From Neoroseomonas oryzicola (lineage in GTDB: Bacteria; Pseudomonadota; Alphaproteobacteria; Acetobacterales; Acetobacteraceae), in NCBI RefSeq assembly GCF_012163135.1, contig NZ_JAAVUP010000003.1, positions 462,283-526,282 on the forward strand: a stretch of 64,000 nt of DNA. The letters run 5' to 3'. The notes under the pieces were generated by a model. The model had not been told where the DNA came from, made no database searches, and worked only from the letters and a program-made list of their open reading frames with translations. A program made the translations under genes and the position numbers. Numbering within the stretch: the first letter of the stretch is position 1; each line of letters starts with the position of its first letter. Shown one piece after another: positions 1 to 8,434 of the stretch.

Positions 1-2
1 TC

Positions 3-1319
3 GAGGCCTCGCTCGCCGGGCCGGTCGCGCCGTCGCTGCGCGCGGTGCGGAACCGGGGCGACGCGCCGCATCCGCGCATCGCGATCCTCGGCCTGCTGGA
101 AGCGCGGCTGCAATCCTTCGACCGGGTGATCCTCGGGGCCTTGGAGGAATCCGTCTGGCCCCAGGCGACCGAGCCTGGCCCGTGGATGAGCCGCCCGATG
201 CGCGGCGAATTCGGCCTGCCGGAACCCGAGGCCCGCATCGGCCGGGTCGCGGCGGATTTCCTCTATGCCGCGGCGGCGGCGCCGGAGGTGGTGCTGTCCT
301 CGGCCGCGCGGCGCGGCGGGGCGCCGACGGTGCAGGCGCGCTGGCTGACGCGACTGGATACCTTCCTCGCGGGGCAGGGCGGGCTGGCGCTGGAGGCCTC
401 GCCGGCGGCGGGATGGGCGGCGGCGCTGGATGCGCCCGCGACCGTGACGCCGGTGCCGCGCCCGATGCCTGCGCCGCCGGCCGAGCTGCGCCCGCGCCGC
501 CTGACGGTGTCCGACGCGCAGCAACTGATCGCCGATCCCTACGCCTTCTATGCGCGGCGCGTCCTGGGGCTGACGGCGCTGAAGGACCTCGACCTCGATG
601 TCGGCGCCATCGAGTACGGCACGCTGGTGCATGACGCGATGGCGGGCTTCCTGCGCGCGCTCGGCACCGCCTGGCCCGGGCATGACGCCGCGCGCGCCGC
701 CTGGGACCGCGCGGCGGCGGCGGCGTTGGACAAGCACGCCGACCGCCCGGGGATCCTGGCCTTCTGGGGGCCGCGCCTGTCGAACATCGGTGGCTTCGTC
801 ATCGAGGAGGAGGCCCGGCTGCGCGCCGGCGGCGGCCTGCTCGCCTGCCTGGTCGAGACCAAGGGCGTCGCCAGGCTCCGCATGGCCGAGGGCGAGGTCG
901 AGATCGAGGCGCGCGCCGACCGGCTGGACCACCTGAGCCGCGGCGGCTGGCGGGTGGTGGACTACAAGACCGGCACGGTGCCGCGGGAGAAGGACCTGCT
1001 GGAAGGTGCGGCCCCGCAATTGCCGATCGAGGCCTGGCTGCTCGCCGAGGGCGCCTTCGCCGACGCGCAGGGCGAGGCCGCCGAACTGCTCTACTGGAGC
1101 CTGACCGGCGGCGAGCAGGCCGGCGAGGTCAAGCGCATGAAGGCCGACGAGGACTACGCGGCGCTGGCGCGGGAGAGGCTGATGGCCCTCGCGGCGCGCT
1201 GGCTGCTGGGGGGGGCGCCCTTCGCGTCACGGCCCCACCCGGCGCGCAGCGCGGCGGGCGGGGATTACGATCACCTGGCGCGGATCGAGGAATGGTCGGC
1301 GGGGACGGGCGAGGGGTGA
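3..1319 (+). CDS. addB: AddB C-terminal part (double-strand break repair helicase-nuclease subunit), 5' truncated by window edge
   Basis: The frame is open from the left edge, so the gene begins outside the window; the first in-window GTG (45) is internal. The visible part holds the end of the helicase-like region (ALEESVWP) and the C-terminal RecB-family PD-(D/E)XK nuclease domain. The domain shows GTLVHDAM (about 617-640) and the catalytic VVDYKTG (about 954-974). AddB works with AddA to process DNA double-strand breaks for RecA loading, in place of RecBCD. The extreme C-terminus (GDYDHLARIEEW) carries no Cys triplet, so the iron-sulfur cluster known from Bacillus AddB is not expected here. 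AddA normally follows AddB; here the next genes are on the other strand. Confidence 0.93.
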   Translation, partial: EASLAGPVAPSLRAVRNRGDAPHPRIAILGLLEARLQSFDRVILGALEESVWPQATEPGPWMSRPMRGEFGLPEPEARIGRVAADFLYAAAAAPEVVLSSAARRGGAPTVQARWLTRLDTFLAGQGGLALEASPAAGWAAALDAPATVTPVPRPMPAPPAELRPRRLTVSDAQQLIADPYAFYARRVLGLTALKDLDLDVGAIEYGTLVHDAMAGFLRALGTAWPGHDAARAAWDRAAAAALDKHADRPGILAFWGPRLSNIGGFVIEEEARLRAGGGLLACLVETKGVARLRMAEGEVEIEARADRLDHLSRGGWRVVDYKTGTVPREKDLLEGAAPQLPIEAWLLAEGAFADAQGEAAELLYWSLTGGEQAGEVKRMKADEDYAALARERLMALAARWLLGGAPFASRPHPARSAAGGDYDHLARIEEWSAGTGEG

Positions 1320-1327
1320 GACGAATT

Positions 1328-1486
1328 GGAGGGGCTCTGCCCCTCCAAGCCTCCCCGCCAAACGCCGAAAGGCGTTTGGAAACCGTGACTTAAGGGGGCG
1401 CGAGCTTCGGACGTCTTCCCGGGGATGGTTCCCAAGGCCTTTCGGCCTTTGGCGGGGTGAGCCCGAGAGGGGCGGCGCCCCTCTCG
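1328..1486. repeat. Compound palindromic repeat, copy 1
   Basis: There are four GC-rich hairpins in mirrored order. An outer hairpin (GGAGGGG..CCCCTCC, 1328-1346) is followed by an inner one (CCAAACGCC-GAAA-GGCGTTTGG, 1358-1379) and a variable core. Then come an inner-type hairpin (CCAAGGCC..GGCCTTTGG, about 1432-1452) and an outer-type hairpin (CGAGAGGGG..CCCCTCTCG, 1464-1486). It lies between convergent genes, where it could also stop transcription both ways. It is the first of eight related elements in the window. Confidence 0.75.
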
Positions 1487-1491
1487 GCCCG

Positions 1492-1686
1492 TCATCCTTC
1501 GGCGCGCTCCGCCTCGGCCTCGTCCTCGCGATCCTCCTCGCGCACCAGGGCCGGGCGTTCGGGGCCGTAGATCCCGCTGCGCGCCTCCGCCCCCGCGGCT
1601 GGCGCGCGATCGGCCGCCGCCGCGCCCAGCGGCGCGAGCCACAGCGCGAACAGGCCGGTGACGGCAGCGCGGCGAATGGGTCGCAT
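1492..1686 (-). CDS. Small predicted exported protein, unknown function
   Basis: 64 residues. The N-terminus looks like a Sec signal peptide (MRPIRR followed by a hydrophobic stretch to GAAAA), and cleavage is likely near residue 25. The remaining 40 residues end in a strongly acidic run (EEDREDEAEAERAEG). A GGGGAG ribosome binding site sits about 9 bases upstream of the ATG. No family is recognised. The signal peptide plus Shine-Dalgarno sequence argue that it is real, but the acidic Ala/Glu-rich tail is low complexity and offers no functional clue. Confidence 0.5.
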   Translation of the reverse strand: MRPIRRAAVTGLFALWLAPLGAAAADRAPAAGAEARSGIYGPERPALVREEDREDEAEAERAEG

Positions 1687-1846
1687 GGTGAGGCACTCCC
1701 CTGTTCCTCACGATCAGCCTCGGCAGGCTAGGCGACCCTCAGGGGGCGGAAGAAGGGCGGAAACATGGCGCCCTGTAACGTTTCAGTGCAGCAGGTTACA
1801 GGCTTCGCTTCGCGCTGGCCGGCAAGGTGGGGATGTGCCAGCGCGA

Positions 1847-3673
1847 TCAGGCGCGCTCGGTGACGCCCTCGGCGAAGCCCGCCACCAGTTCGCGGATGCG
1901 CGCGGGGTCGGACTGTTCCATCACCCGCCGCGCGAAGCGCGCGCAATCGCCGATGTCGAGCGCGCGCACCGCCTGCTTCACCCGCGGCAGGGCGGAGGCG
2001 TTCATCGAGAAGGTCCGCACGCCGAGGCCGAGCAGCAGCGGCGTCAGACGCGGGTTCCCTGCCATCTCGCCGCAGATCGACACCGGCATGCGCAGGCGCA
2101 GCGCCGCTTCGGTCGCGAACTGCACCAGGCGCAGCACCGCCGGGTGCAGCGGGTCGTACAGGTGCGCCACCTCCGCCTCCGCCCGGTCCACCGCGAGGGT
2201 GTACATGGCGAGGTCGTTGGTCCCGATGGCGAAGAAATCGGCCTCGAGCGCGATGGCGTCGGCGGCCAGCGCCGCGCCCGGCGTCTCGATCATCGCACCC
2301 AGCAGCGGCAGTTTCTCGGGCAGCTTCTCCCCGCGCCGGCGCAGGCGGCGGGCGACGCGCTCGTAGATCTCGCGCGCCTGCTTCACCTCCTCGGGGATGG
2401 TGACCATCGGCAGCAGCAGCCGCACATCGCCGTCCCCGGCCGCGGCGGCGACGCGCAGCACGGCGGCGAACTGCACCTCGAGCAATTCGGGCCGCTTGAG
2501 CAGCATCCGCAGCCCGCGCAGGCCGAGCGCGGGGTTCGACCCGGCATGGACGGGTGCGACGCCCTCGGCCAGCGCCTCCATGTCCTTCTCGCCGCCCCAG
2601 TCCAGCACGCGGATCGTCACCGGCTGGCCTTCCATGGCGCTGACGATCTGGGTGTAGGCCTCGACCTGCGCATCCTCGTCGGGCAGGTCCTCGCGGTTCA
2701 TGAACAGGAACTCGGTGCGCAGCAGGCCGATGCCCTGCGCACCGGCTTGCGCGATCAGCGGCAGCTCCTGTGGGATCTCGAGGTTCGCGAGCAGCTCCAC
2801 CAGCTCGCCATCGGTGGTCTCGGCGGGCAGGCGGCGCAGCTTCGACAGCTTCGCCCGTTCCTTGGCGAAGGCGGCGAGCCGGTCCTTCGCCGCGGCGAGC
2901 GTCAGGGCCGAGGGATGCACCGTGACGACGCCGCCGGTGCCGTCGAGCACCACCTGGTCGCCGCGCTGGACCGTCTCGGTCAGCCCATGGGCGCCGAGCA
3001 CCGCGGGGATGCCGAGGGCGCGCAGCATGATCGCGGTGTGCCCATCGGTGCCGCCTTCCTCGGTCGCCACGCCCGCGATGCGCGCGGGGTCGAGCAGCGC
3101 GGCGTCGGCCGGCGTCAGCTCCTCGGAGACGAGGATGCAGCCCTCGGGCAGGTCCTTGAGGCTGCGGAAGGGCGTGGCCGTCAGGTTGCGGATCAGCCGG
3201 CGCGCGATGTCGCGCACCTCGTTGGCGCGCCGCGCCAGGCCCGCCTTGTCGTCGTCCCTGGCCGCGAGGATCGCCGCGCGGATGTCCTCGGCCTCGTCGA
3301 GCACCGCGGTCTCGGCGGACAGCAGCTCGGCCTCGATGCGCTTGCGCGCGCCGCGGATCAGCCGCGAATTGCCGAGCATCATCAGATGCGCGTCGAGCAG
3401 CGGCGCGATCTCCTCCTGCGCCTCCTCGGGCAGGACGCCGATGCGCGTCTTGAGCTTGCCGATCTGCTTGCGGGAGAAGGCGACGGCGTTGGCGAGCTTC
3501 TGGCGCTCGTCCTCGATCGCATCGGCGCCGATGTTCCGGCGCGGCGCCTCGGCCGGCGGATCGGAGGTGTCGTAGACCGCGCCGATCGCGACGCCGGGGG
3601 AGACCGCGATGCCCTGGACGGCGACCTCGCGCGACTTCGCCTTGGCCTTGGTCTTGGGCGCCTCAGTCTTCAT
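1847..3673 (-). CDS. ptsP: Phosphoenolpyruvate-protein phosphotransferase (PTS enzyme I)
   Basis: 608 residues, full enzyme I length without an N-terminal GAF domain. It takes phosphate from PEP onto a His and passes it to HPr. The phospho-His motif is GGTDGHTAI (His about 212), a variant of the usual GGxTSH. The PEP-binding barrel shows LLRTEFLFM, DFFAIGTNDLAMYTL and SICGEMAGN, whose Cys is the usual general acid. In NDLAMYT an Ala stands where many family members have Thr. The ATG overlaps the end of ptsH by 11 bases, and it is the last gene of hprK-rapZ-EIIA-ptsH-ptsP. No sugar EIIB/C genes are nearby, which points to a regulatory phosphorelay. Confidence 0.94.
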   Translation of the reverse strand: MKTEAPKTKAKAKSREVAVQGIAVSPGVAIGAVYDTSDPPAEAPRRNIGADAIEDERQKLANAVAFSRKQIGKLKTRIGVLPEEAQEEIAPLLDAHLMMLGNSRLIRGARKRIEAELLSAETAVLDEAEDIRAAILAARDDDKAGLARRANEVRDIARRLIRNLTATPFRSLKDLPEGCILVSEELTPADAALLDPARIAGVATEEGGTDGHTAIMLRALGIPAVLGAHGLTETVQRGDQVVLDGTGGVVTVHPSALTLAAAKDRLAAFAKERAKLSKLRRLPAETTDGELVELLANLEIPQELPLIAQAGAQGIGLLRTEFLFMNREDLPDEDAQVEAYTQIVSAMEGQPVTIRVLDWGGEKDMEALAEGVAPVHAGSNPALGLRGLRMLLKRPELLEVQFAAVLRVAAAAGDGDVRLLLPMVTIPEEVKQAREIYERVARRLRRRGEKLPEKLPLLGAMIETPGAALAADAIALEADFFAIGTNDLAMYTLAVDRAEAEVAHLYDPLHPAVLRLVQFATEAALRLRMPVSICGEMAGNPRLTPLLLGLGVRTFSMNASALPRVKQAVRALDIGDCARFARRVMEQSDPARIRELVAGFAEGVTERA

Positions 3674-4025
3674 GGAAGCCGGCCTCGACCAGGCCGGCGA
3701 CCGCCTCGAGCGCTTCCTTGGCGTCCCAGCCTTCGGCCTCGATCATGATCTCGGCGCCCTGGCCGGCGCCCAGCATCATCAGGCCCATGATGGAGCAGGC
3801 CGGCACGCTCTCGCCGCCGCGCAGCACGTTGACGCAGGCGGAAAAGCGCTCGGCCGTGGTGACCAGCTTGGCCGCGGCGCGGGCGTGCAGGCCGCGACTG
3901 TTGCGGATGACGACGCTGCGCCGCAGCACCAGCCCGGAATCCCCGGGGTCGCAGCCGCAGGGGTCGGCGGGCGGGGCCGGTTCGCCCGCCACCTTCGCCC
4001 CCGGCTCGTCGGGCCATTCGTTCAC
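3663..4025 (-). CDS. ptsH: HPr family phosphocarrier protein with N-terminal extension
   Basis: 120 residues from the GTG at 4025, chosen because its GTGA overlaps the EIIA stop. The HPr fold begins near residue 34; the preceding stretch is a Pro/Gly-rich extension containing PCGCDPGDSG, longer than usual HPr (85-90 residues). The phosphoryl-accepting His is in SRGLHARAAAKLV (His47, equivalent to His15). The regulatory Ser is in ACSIMGLMML (Ser78, equivalent to Ser46), so the HprK encoded upstream has a plausible target. It relays phosphate from enzyme I to the EIIA encoded just before it. The start could be a little further downstream. Confidence 0.92.
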   Translation of the reverse strand: MNEWPDEPGAKVAGEPAPPADPCGCDPGDSGLVLRRSVVIRNSRGLHARAAAKLVTTAERFSACVNVLRGGESVPACSIMGLMMLGAGQGAEIMIEAEGWDAKEALEAVAGLVEAGFHED

Positions 4026-4465
4026 GCGCCGCTCCTCCCGTTGGGCAGGGCCGGGGCCGGCTGGGCGCCCGCCAGCACGTCCCGTCCGCACGCGATGTAT
4101 TTGCGCCCGGCCGCGACCGCGTGGTCCACGGCCTGGGCCAGGGGTTCGGTCCCGCGCACCTTCGCCAGCTTCACCAGCAGGGGCAGGTTGACCCCGGCCA
4201 GCACCTCGACCGGGCGTTCGCCGCCGGCCATCTGCATGGCGAGGTTCGAGGGCGTGCCGCCGAACATGTCCGTCAGGACGACGACGCCGTCGCCCTGGTC
4301 CACCGCCTCGATGGACTGGCGGATGTCGGTGCGTGTGTGGTCCATGTCGTCGTCGGGGCCGATGCAGACCGTCGCCACCGCCTGCTGCGGTCCGACCACG
4401 TGTTCCATGGCGTGGCGCATCTCCTCGGCCAGTCGGCCGTGCGTGACGATAACCATGCCGATCAT
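4022..4465 (-). CDS. PTS EIIA domain protein, mannose/fructose (Man) type
   Basis: 147 residues. It begins MIGMVIVTHGRLAEEM; His9 in VTHG is the phosphorylated residue of EIIA-Man proteins. DMFGGTPSNLA is the second hallmark motif. The ATG at 4465 overlaps the rapZ stop (ATGA), and the stop overlaps the ptsH GTG. As a stand-alone domain with no EIIB/C/D neighbours, it probably serves as a phosphorylation-state sensor, as in other alphaproteobacterial regulatory PTS clusters. The C-terminal tail (GAQPAPALPNGRSGA) extends beyond the fold and looks disordered. Confidence 0.93.
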   Translation of the reverse strand: MIGMVIVTHGRLAEEMRHAMEHVVGPQQAVATVCIGPDDDMDHTRTDIRQSIEAVDQGDGVVVLTDMFGGTPSNLAMQMAGGERPVEVLAGVNLPLLVKLAKVRGTEPLAQAVDHAVAAGRKYIACGRDVLAGAQPAPALPNGRSGA

Positions 4466-5403
4466 GATGACTGCGTCAGGGCCTCCCGCCCCGGTGCACG
4501 GCCGGCGGCGCGCGATCCCGCCGCGCCGGCCGAAAGCTCGCGGTGGACCAGTTCCACGCGCCAGCCTTGCGTCTGTAGATGGTGTGCCAGACGTTCCGCC
4601 GCCAGGACCGACCGGTGCTTCCCGCCCGTGCATCCCAACGCGATCGTCAGATACTTCTTCCCCTCCTGCGCGTAGCGGGGCAAGAGCGGCCCAAGCATTT
4701 CGGTCATGCAGCGCCAGAAGGGCGCGAAGTCCGGATCGGCCTCGACATAGGCGGCGACGGCGGGGTCCTGGCCGGTCATCGGCCGCAGCGCGTCGACGTA
4801 ATGGGGGTTGCGCAGGAAACGCATGTCGAAAACGAGGTCGGCCTCCCGCGGCAGCCCCTTCGCATAGGAGAAGGAGACCACCGAGACGCCCATCCCGCTG
4901 CCGCCCTCGGTCCCGAAGCGGCGCTCGACCATGCGGCGGAGGTCGGGGAGCGGCAGGTCGGAGGTGTCGACCAGCAGGTCGGCGGTAACCCGCAGCGGCT
5001 CCATCAGCGCCGCCTCCCGCGCGATGCCGTCGGCGACCGAGACGCCGAGCGGCCCGCCCGGTGCGAGCGGATGGCGCCGCCGCGTCTCGGTGTAGCGGCG
5101 CAGCAGCACGTCGGCTTCGGCGGTCGCGAAGACCAGGGTGACGGCGATGTCGGGCCTGAGGCGGAGGCGTTCGAGCAGCCGCAGCGCGGCCGCCGCGTCG
5201 AAGTCCCGCGTCCGGCTGTCCACCCCGGCGGCGAGCGGCAGATCGCCGTCGCCGACCAGCGCCTCGAGCACCGAGAGCGGAGGGTTGTCGACCGTCTCGT
5301 AGCCCAGGTCCTCGAGCACCCGGAGGATGGAGGCCTTCCCGGCCCCGGACAGGCCGGTGACCAGCACCACCTGCCGCCGCTGCGGGAGGACGCCGTCCAT
5401 CAT
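4462..5403 (-). CDS. rapZ: RapZ/YvcJ-family nucleotide-binding protein
   Basis: 313 residues from the first of two adjacent ATGs (5403), which overlap the hprK stop. The N-terminal P-loop reads GLSGAGKAS (residues 17-25), so the residue after Lys is Ala rather than Ser/Thr. LEDLGYETVDNPP follows. The C-terminal half carries the RapZ signatures FSYAKGLPREADLVFDMRF and IALGCTGGKHRSV. Family members are GTPase/ATPase-like RNA-binding adaptors or envelope regulators. The coupling to hprK and PTS genes is typical of Alphaproteobacteria. About 25 extra Ala/Arg/Gly-rich residues follow the usual end. Confidence 0.95.
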   Translation of the reverse strand: MMDGVLPQRRQVVLVTGLSGAGKASILRVLEDLGYETVDNPPLSVLEALVGDGDLPLAAGVDSRTRDFDAAAALRLLERLRLRPDIAVTLVFATAEADVLLRRYTETRRRHPLAPGGPLGVSVADGIAREAALMEPLRVTADLLVDTSDLPLPDLRRMVERRFGTEGGSGMGVSVVSFSYAKGLPREADLVFDMRFLRNPHYVDALRPMTGQDPAVAAYVEADPDFAPFWRCMTEMLGPLLPRYAQEGKKYLTIALGCTGGKHRSVLAAERLAHHLQTQGWRVELVHRELSAGAAGSRAAGRAPGREALTQSS

Positions 5404-5831
5404 GCCGCGAAGGCCCCGGCGCGCTGCCGCGCCTGCCCGAGCGCTGCGGCAAGCGCCAGTTCCACCTTGTCGCAGGCCGAGGCGTCGAAGCCGTGCAGCG
5501 CGATGCGCGGCACGCCGGCCGGCATCCAGGCGGCCGGAGCCGGCAGGCGGTCCACCGCCGCCCGGTCCACCAGCTCGACGACCAGGGCCAGACGCGCGCC
5601 CTCGGCCACTTTCAGCCCCTCGAAGATCCCAAGCCCCCTTACTTCCAGCAGTCCCTTCAGCGTCGGCGGCGCACCCACGGTGCGGTCCGCGAGCACCACC
5701 TGGTCGTCCGCCACCAGATCCCAGCCCCGCCCGATCAGCCTGAGCAGGAGGTCCGACTTCCCGGCACCCGGCGCCCCCAGCAGCAGAACCGCCGCCCCGC
5801 CGCGCGAGGCGCAACTCCCATGGACCAGCAT
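5400..5831 (-). CDS. hprK: HPr kinase/phosphorylase, short alphaproteobacterial form
   Basis: 143 residues. This matches the C-terminal kinase domain alone, the size usual in Alphaproteobacteria. The P-loop is GAPGAGKSD (19-27), followed by VADDQVVL and the HprK signature region LLEVRGLGIFE (about 61-71). It phosphorylates the regulatory Ser of HPr, which is conserved in the ptsH of this cluster. First gene of the coupled hprK-rapZ-EIIA-ptsH-ptsP run; its stop overlaps the rapZ start. No chvG/chvI-like two-component genes precede it here; a divergent dehydratase does. Confidence 0.92.
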   Translation of the reverse strand: MLVHGSCASRGGAAVLLLGAPGAGKSDLLLRLIGRGWDLVADDQVVLADRTVGAPPTLKGLLEVRGLGIFEGLKVAEGARLALVVELVDRAAVDRLPAPAAWMPAGVPRIALHGFDASACDKVELALAAALGQARQRAGAFAA

Positions 5832-5958
5832 CCCAGCCCGGCCATCCCGTCCGAGCGGCGGACCATGGCAGAAATGGGGCAGCAGGCAAAGCGCGACCTC
5901 ATGGACCCGTGAAACCGGACATGGACACCCTCAGGAGGGCCGGGCACCTTCCGCCGCC

Positions 5959-6888
5959 ATGGTCACGCAAGACGACATCCGCGCCGCCGCCGCGCGCATC
6001 GCCCCCCATGTCCGCCGCACGCCGGTGATCCGCCTTTCGGCGAAGGATACCGGCCTCGGCTTCCCGCTGGCCTTCAAGCTGGAACAGCTGCAGGTCACCG
6101 GGTCCTTCAAGCCGCGCGGCGCCTTCAACCGGATGCTGTCGGCCTCCGTGCCGGCGGCCGGCGTCGTCGCCGCCTCGGGCGGCAACCACGGCATCGCGGT
6201 GGCCCACGCCGCCAAGGTGCTCGGGGTGAAGGCGGAGATCTTCGTCCCCGAGATCACCCCCGAGGCCAAGCGCGCGCGCATCGCCGCGACGGGCGCGACG
6301 CTCACGGTGGGCGGGGCCGCCTACGACCAGGCCCGCCGCGCCAGCGAGGCCCGCGCGGCCGAGACCGGGGCGCTGATCGTCCATGCCTACGACCAGGCCG
6401 AGGTCCTCGCCGGCCAGGGCACCGTCGGGCTGGAATTCGAGGAGGACGCGCCGGAGCTCACCCACCTCATCGTCGCGGCGGGCGGGGGCGGGCTCTATGG
6501 CGGCATCGCCTCCTGGTACCGGGACCGGCTCGACATGGTGGTCGCCGAGCCGGACGAATGCCCGACCCTGCTCGCCGCCGGGCTGGCGGGGCAGCCGGTC
6601 GACGTGCCCTCGGGCGGGATCGCGGCGGACAGCCTGGGCGCGCGGCGCGTCGGCGCCCTGCCCTACGAGGTGCTGATGAGCGTCGGCGCCAGGGTGGTCG
6701 TGGTGAAGGACGAGATCATCCGCGACGCGCAGCGCTGGCTGTGGGACCGGCTGCGCGTGGTGGCCGAACCCGGCGGCGCGACGGCCTTCGCCGCCCTGCT
6801 GAGCGGCGCCTGGGCACCGCCCGAGGGTGCCGAGGTCGGCGTGCTGGTCTGCGGGGCGAATTGCGACCCCGCCAGCATCCTCGGCTGA
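5959..6888 (+). CDS. Threonine/serine dehydratase family protein (fold type II PLP enzyme)
   Basis: 309 residues from the ATG at 5959. The PLP lysine lies in TGSFKPRGAFN (Lys51), substrate-binding ASGGNHGIA follows, and the glycine-rich phosphate loop is AAGGGGLYGG. These place it in the threonine ammonia-lyase/serine racemase family, which deaminates Thr or Ser to 2-oxo acids. There is no C-terminal ACT regulatory domain, so it resembles catabolic or short biosynthetic forms. It is transcribed away from hprK. Exact substrate cannot be told from sequence alone; a hydroxyaspartate dehydratase or racemase is an alternative. Confidence 0.9.
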   Translation: MVTQDDIRAAAARIAPHVRRTPVIRLSAKDTGLGFPLAFKLEQLQVTGSFKPRGAFNRMLSASVPAAGVVAASGGNHGIAVAHAAKVLGVKAEIFVPEITPEAKRARIAATGATLTVGGAAYDQARRASEARAAETGALIVHAYDQAEVLAGQGTVGLEFEEDAPELTHLIVAAGGGGLYGGIASWYRDRLDMVVAEPDECPTLLAAGLAGQPVDVPSGGIAADSLGARRVGALPYEVLMSVGARVVVVKDEIIRDAQRWLWDRLRVVAEPGGATAFAALLSGAWAPPEGAEVGVLVCGANCDPASILG

Positions 6889-6894
6889 CGCCGC

Positions 6895-8334
6895 TCAGTC
6901 GGCTTCCTGCAGCACGGTCACTGCCCCGCGGCGCACCGCGGCCTTGAGCGCCGCATGGTCCCTCTCGGCCTGGTCGGCATAGGCCAGGGCGAAGTCGCCC
7001 GTCGCCTCGTCGAACTGGTCGCTCGACCCGAGGTAGCCCGCGATCTCCGCCACCTCCGCGCTCTTGGCATGGGCCCGGGCGAGCGCCCAGCCGCAGATCC
7101 GCGCGTAGAGCAGCAGCATCTCCGCGTCGAAGGTCTCGACCAGCGGCTTGATCTTCGCGTCGCGCAGCTGCCGCACGTAGAACTCGCGGCCATTGGGCCC
7201 GGTCACCCAGCCGAGGAAGACGTCCGAGGCCGGCTGCATCAGCCGCTGCCCCTCGACCACGCGCCGGCCGTGATGGGCATAGCTGCTGGCGCCGGCATAA
7301 GGTTCGAGGACCGAGGCGACCGCTTCCTTGAACTGGAGGAACAGCGGCGCGTTGCCCGCGGACATCAGCAGCGCGATCCAGCAGCGTCGCCCGACGCTGC
7401 CGACGCCCACCACCTTGATCGCCGCATCCACCACCCGGTAGCGGTCGAGCAGCACGCGCCGGTCATCCGGCAGCGTCTCGCGATAGGCGGCGAAGACCTG
7501 GTCCAGCACGGCGCCGAATTCGGGGGCGCGCGCTTCCTCGGGGTGGAAGATCAGCGGCGGCGTGTCGCGGATCGCCGTACGCCCGCCGACCACCCCGGCG
7601 AGCTTCGGGAAGTCGAGCTCCGAACCCGTGCCCGCCTGCGCCTTGGCGAGCCGTGCCTCGACCAGGGCACGCCGCGAGGCTGGCAGCGTGTCGAGAACGT
7701 CCTCTGCCGTCACCTGAGCGTACCAGACGTCGAGCGGGTGCATCGCGGCGTATTCGCGCAGGCGCTTGCGGTAGCTGCGCGCCGCCGCCACCGCCGCGTC
7801 CCGCCCGATGCTGTCCTTCAGCGTCAGCGACCGCGCCGCCAGCACGAAGGAGGCGGTGAGCCGCTTCACGTCCCATTCCCAGGGGGCGGGCAACGTCTCG
7901 TCGAAATCGTTGATGTCAAAGAGGATGTTGCGCTCGGGCGTGGCGAAGCCGCCGAAATTCATCAGGTGGCAGTCGCCGCAGGCCTGCACGCGCAGGTCGG
8001 TGGCAGGCGTGCCGGCGAGGTCGGCGGCCATGATCGCCGCCGAGCCGCGGTAGAAGGCGAAGGGCGAGGCCAGCATGCGTCCGTAGCGGATGGGGACCAG
8101 TTCGGGCAGGCGCTCGGCGTCGGATTGCTGCAGCAGCGCGACCGGGTCGAAGCGGTTGGCGGGGCGCTTCCAGGCGGCATGGGCATCCCGCCCGATCCGG
8201 TCGCGCAGCGCCTTCCCCGCGGCCATGCGTTCGTCGAGCGCGTGGGGATGGGCCTCGGTCGCGCGGGGTGCCGCCGGCGCCGGGGGCGGCGTGGCGGGCT
8301 TCGATCCGTTGCGCGACTTGGACGACTTCTTCAT
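6895..8334 (-). CDS. DUF2252 family protein
   Basis: 479 residues. After a basic, Pro/Ala-rich N-terminus of about 30 residues come the DUF2252 hallmarks: RYGRMLASPFAFYRG (82-96), GDCHLMNFG (119-127), NDFDETLPAPWEWDVKRL (141-158). The family has a kinase-like look (GDCHxxNFG, D-F-D) but no proven activity that I can cite. It ends 6 bases from the convergent dehydratase. A DUF2254 membrane protein lies upstream on the same strand, about 100 bases away, so the two may be expressed together. Confidence 0.9.
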   Translation of the reverse strand: MKKSSKSRNGSKPATPPPAPAAPRATEAHPHALDERMAAGKALRDRIGRDAHAAWKRPANRFDPVALLQQSDAERLPELVPIRYGRMLASPFAFYRGSAAIMAADLAGTPATDLRVQACGDCHLMNFGGFATPERNILFDINDFDETLPAPWEWDVKRLTASFVLAARSLTLKDSIGRDAAVAAARSYRKRLREYAAMHPLDVWYAQVTAEDVLDTLPASRRALVEARLAKAQAGTGSELDFPKLAGVVGGRTAIRDTPPLIFHPEEARAPEFGAVLDQVFAAYRETLPDDRRVLLDRYRVVDAAIKVVGVGSVGRRCWIALLMSAGNAPLFLQFKEAVASVLEPYAGASSYAHHGRRVVEGQRLMQPASDVFLGWVTGPNGREFYVRQLRDAKIKPLVETFDAEMLLLYARICGWALARAHAKSAEVAEIAGYLGSSDQFDEATGDFALAYADQAERDHAALKAAVRRGAVTVLQEAD

Positions 8335-8434
8335 GGCGCTGCCTCCCGTCCCGCGCGCCGGGGCGCCACGGGTCCTTGGAAAAGCATTGCTACGCCCGGC
8401 GATGGCGGCCGCGCCTTGCGCGGGATCAAGCAGC

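Noticed and set aside
1658-3748. 696-codon plus-strand frame opposite ptsP
   Set aside because: Antisense shadow of ptsP; it is rich in His, Arg, Gln and Gly and shows no domain.
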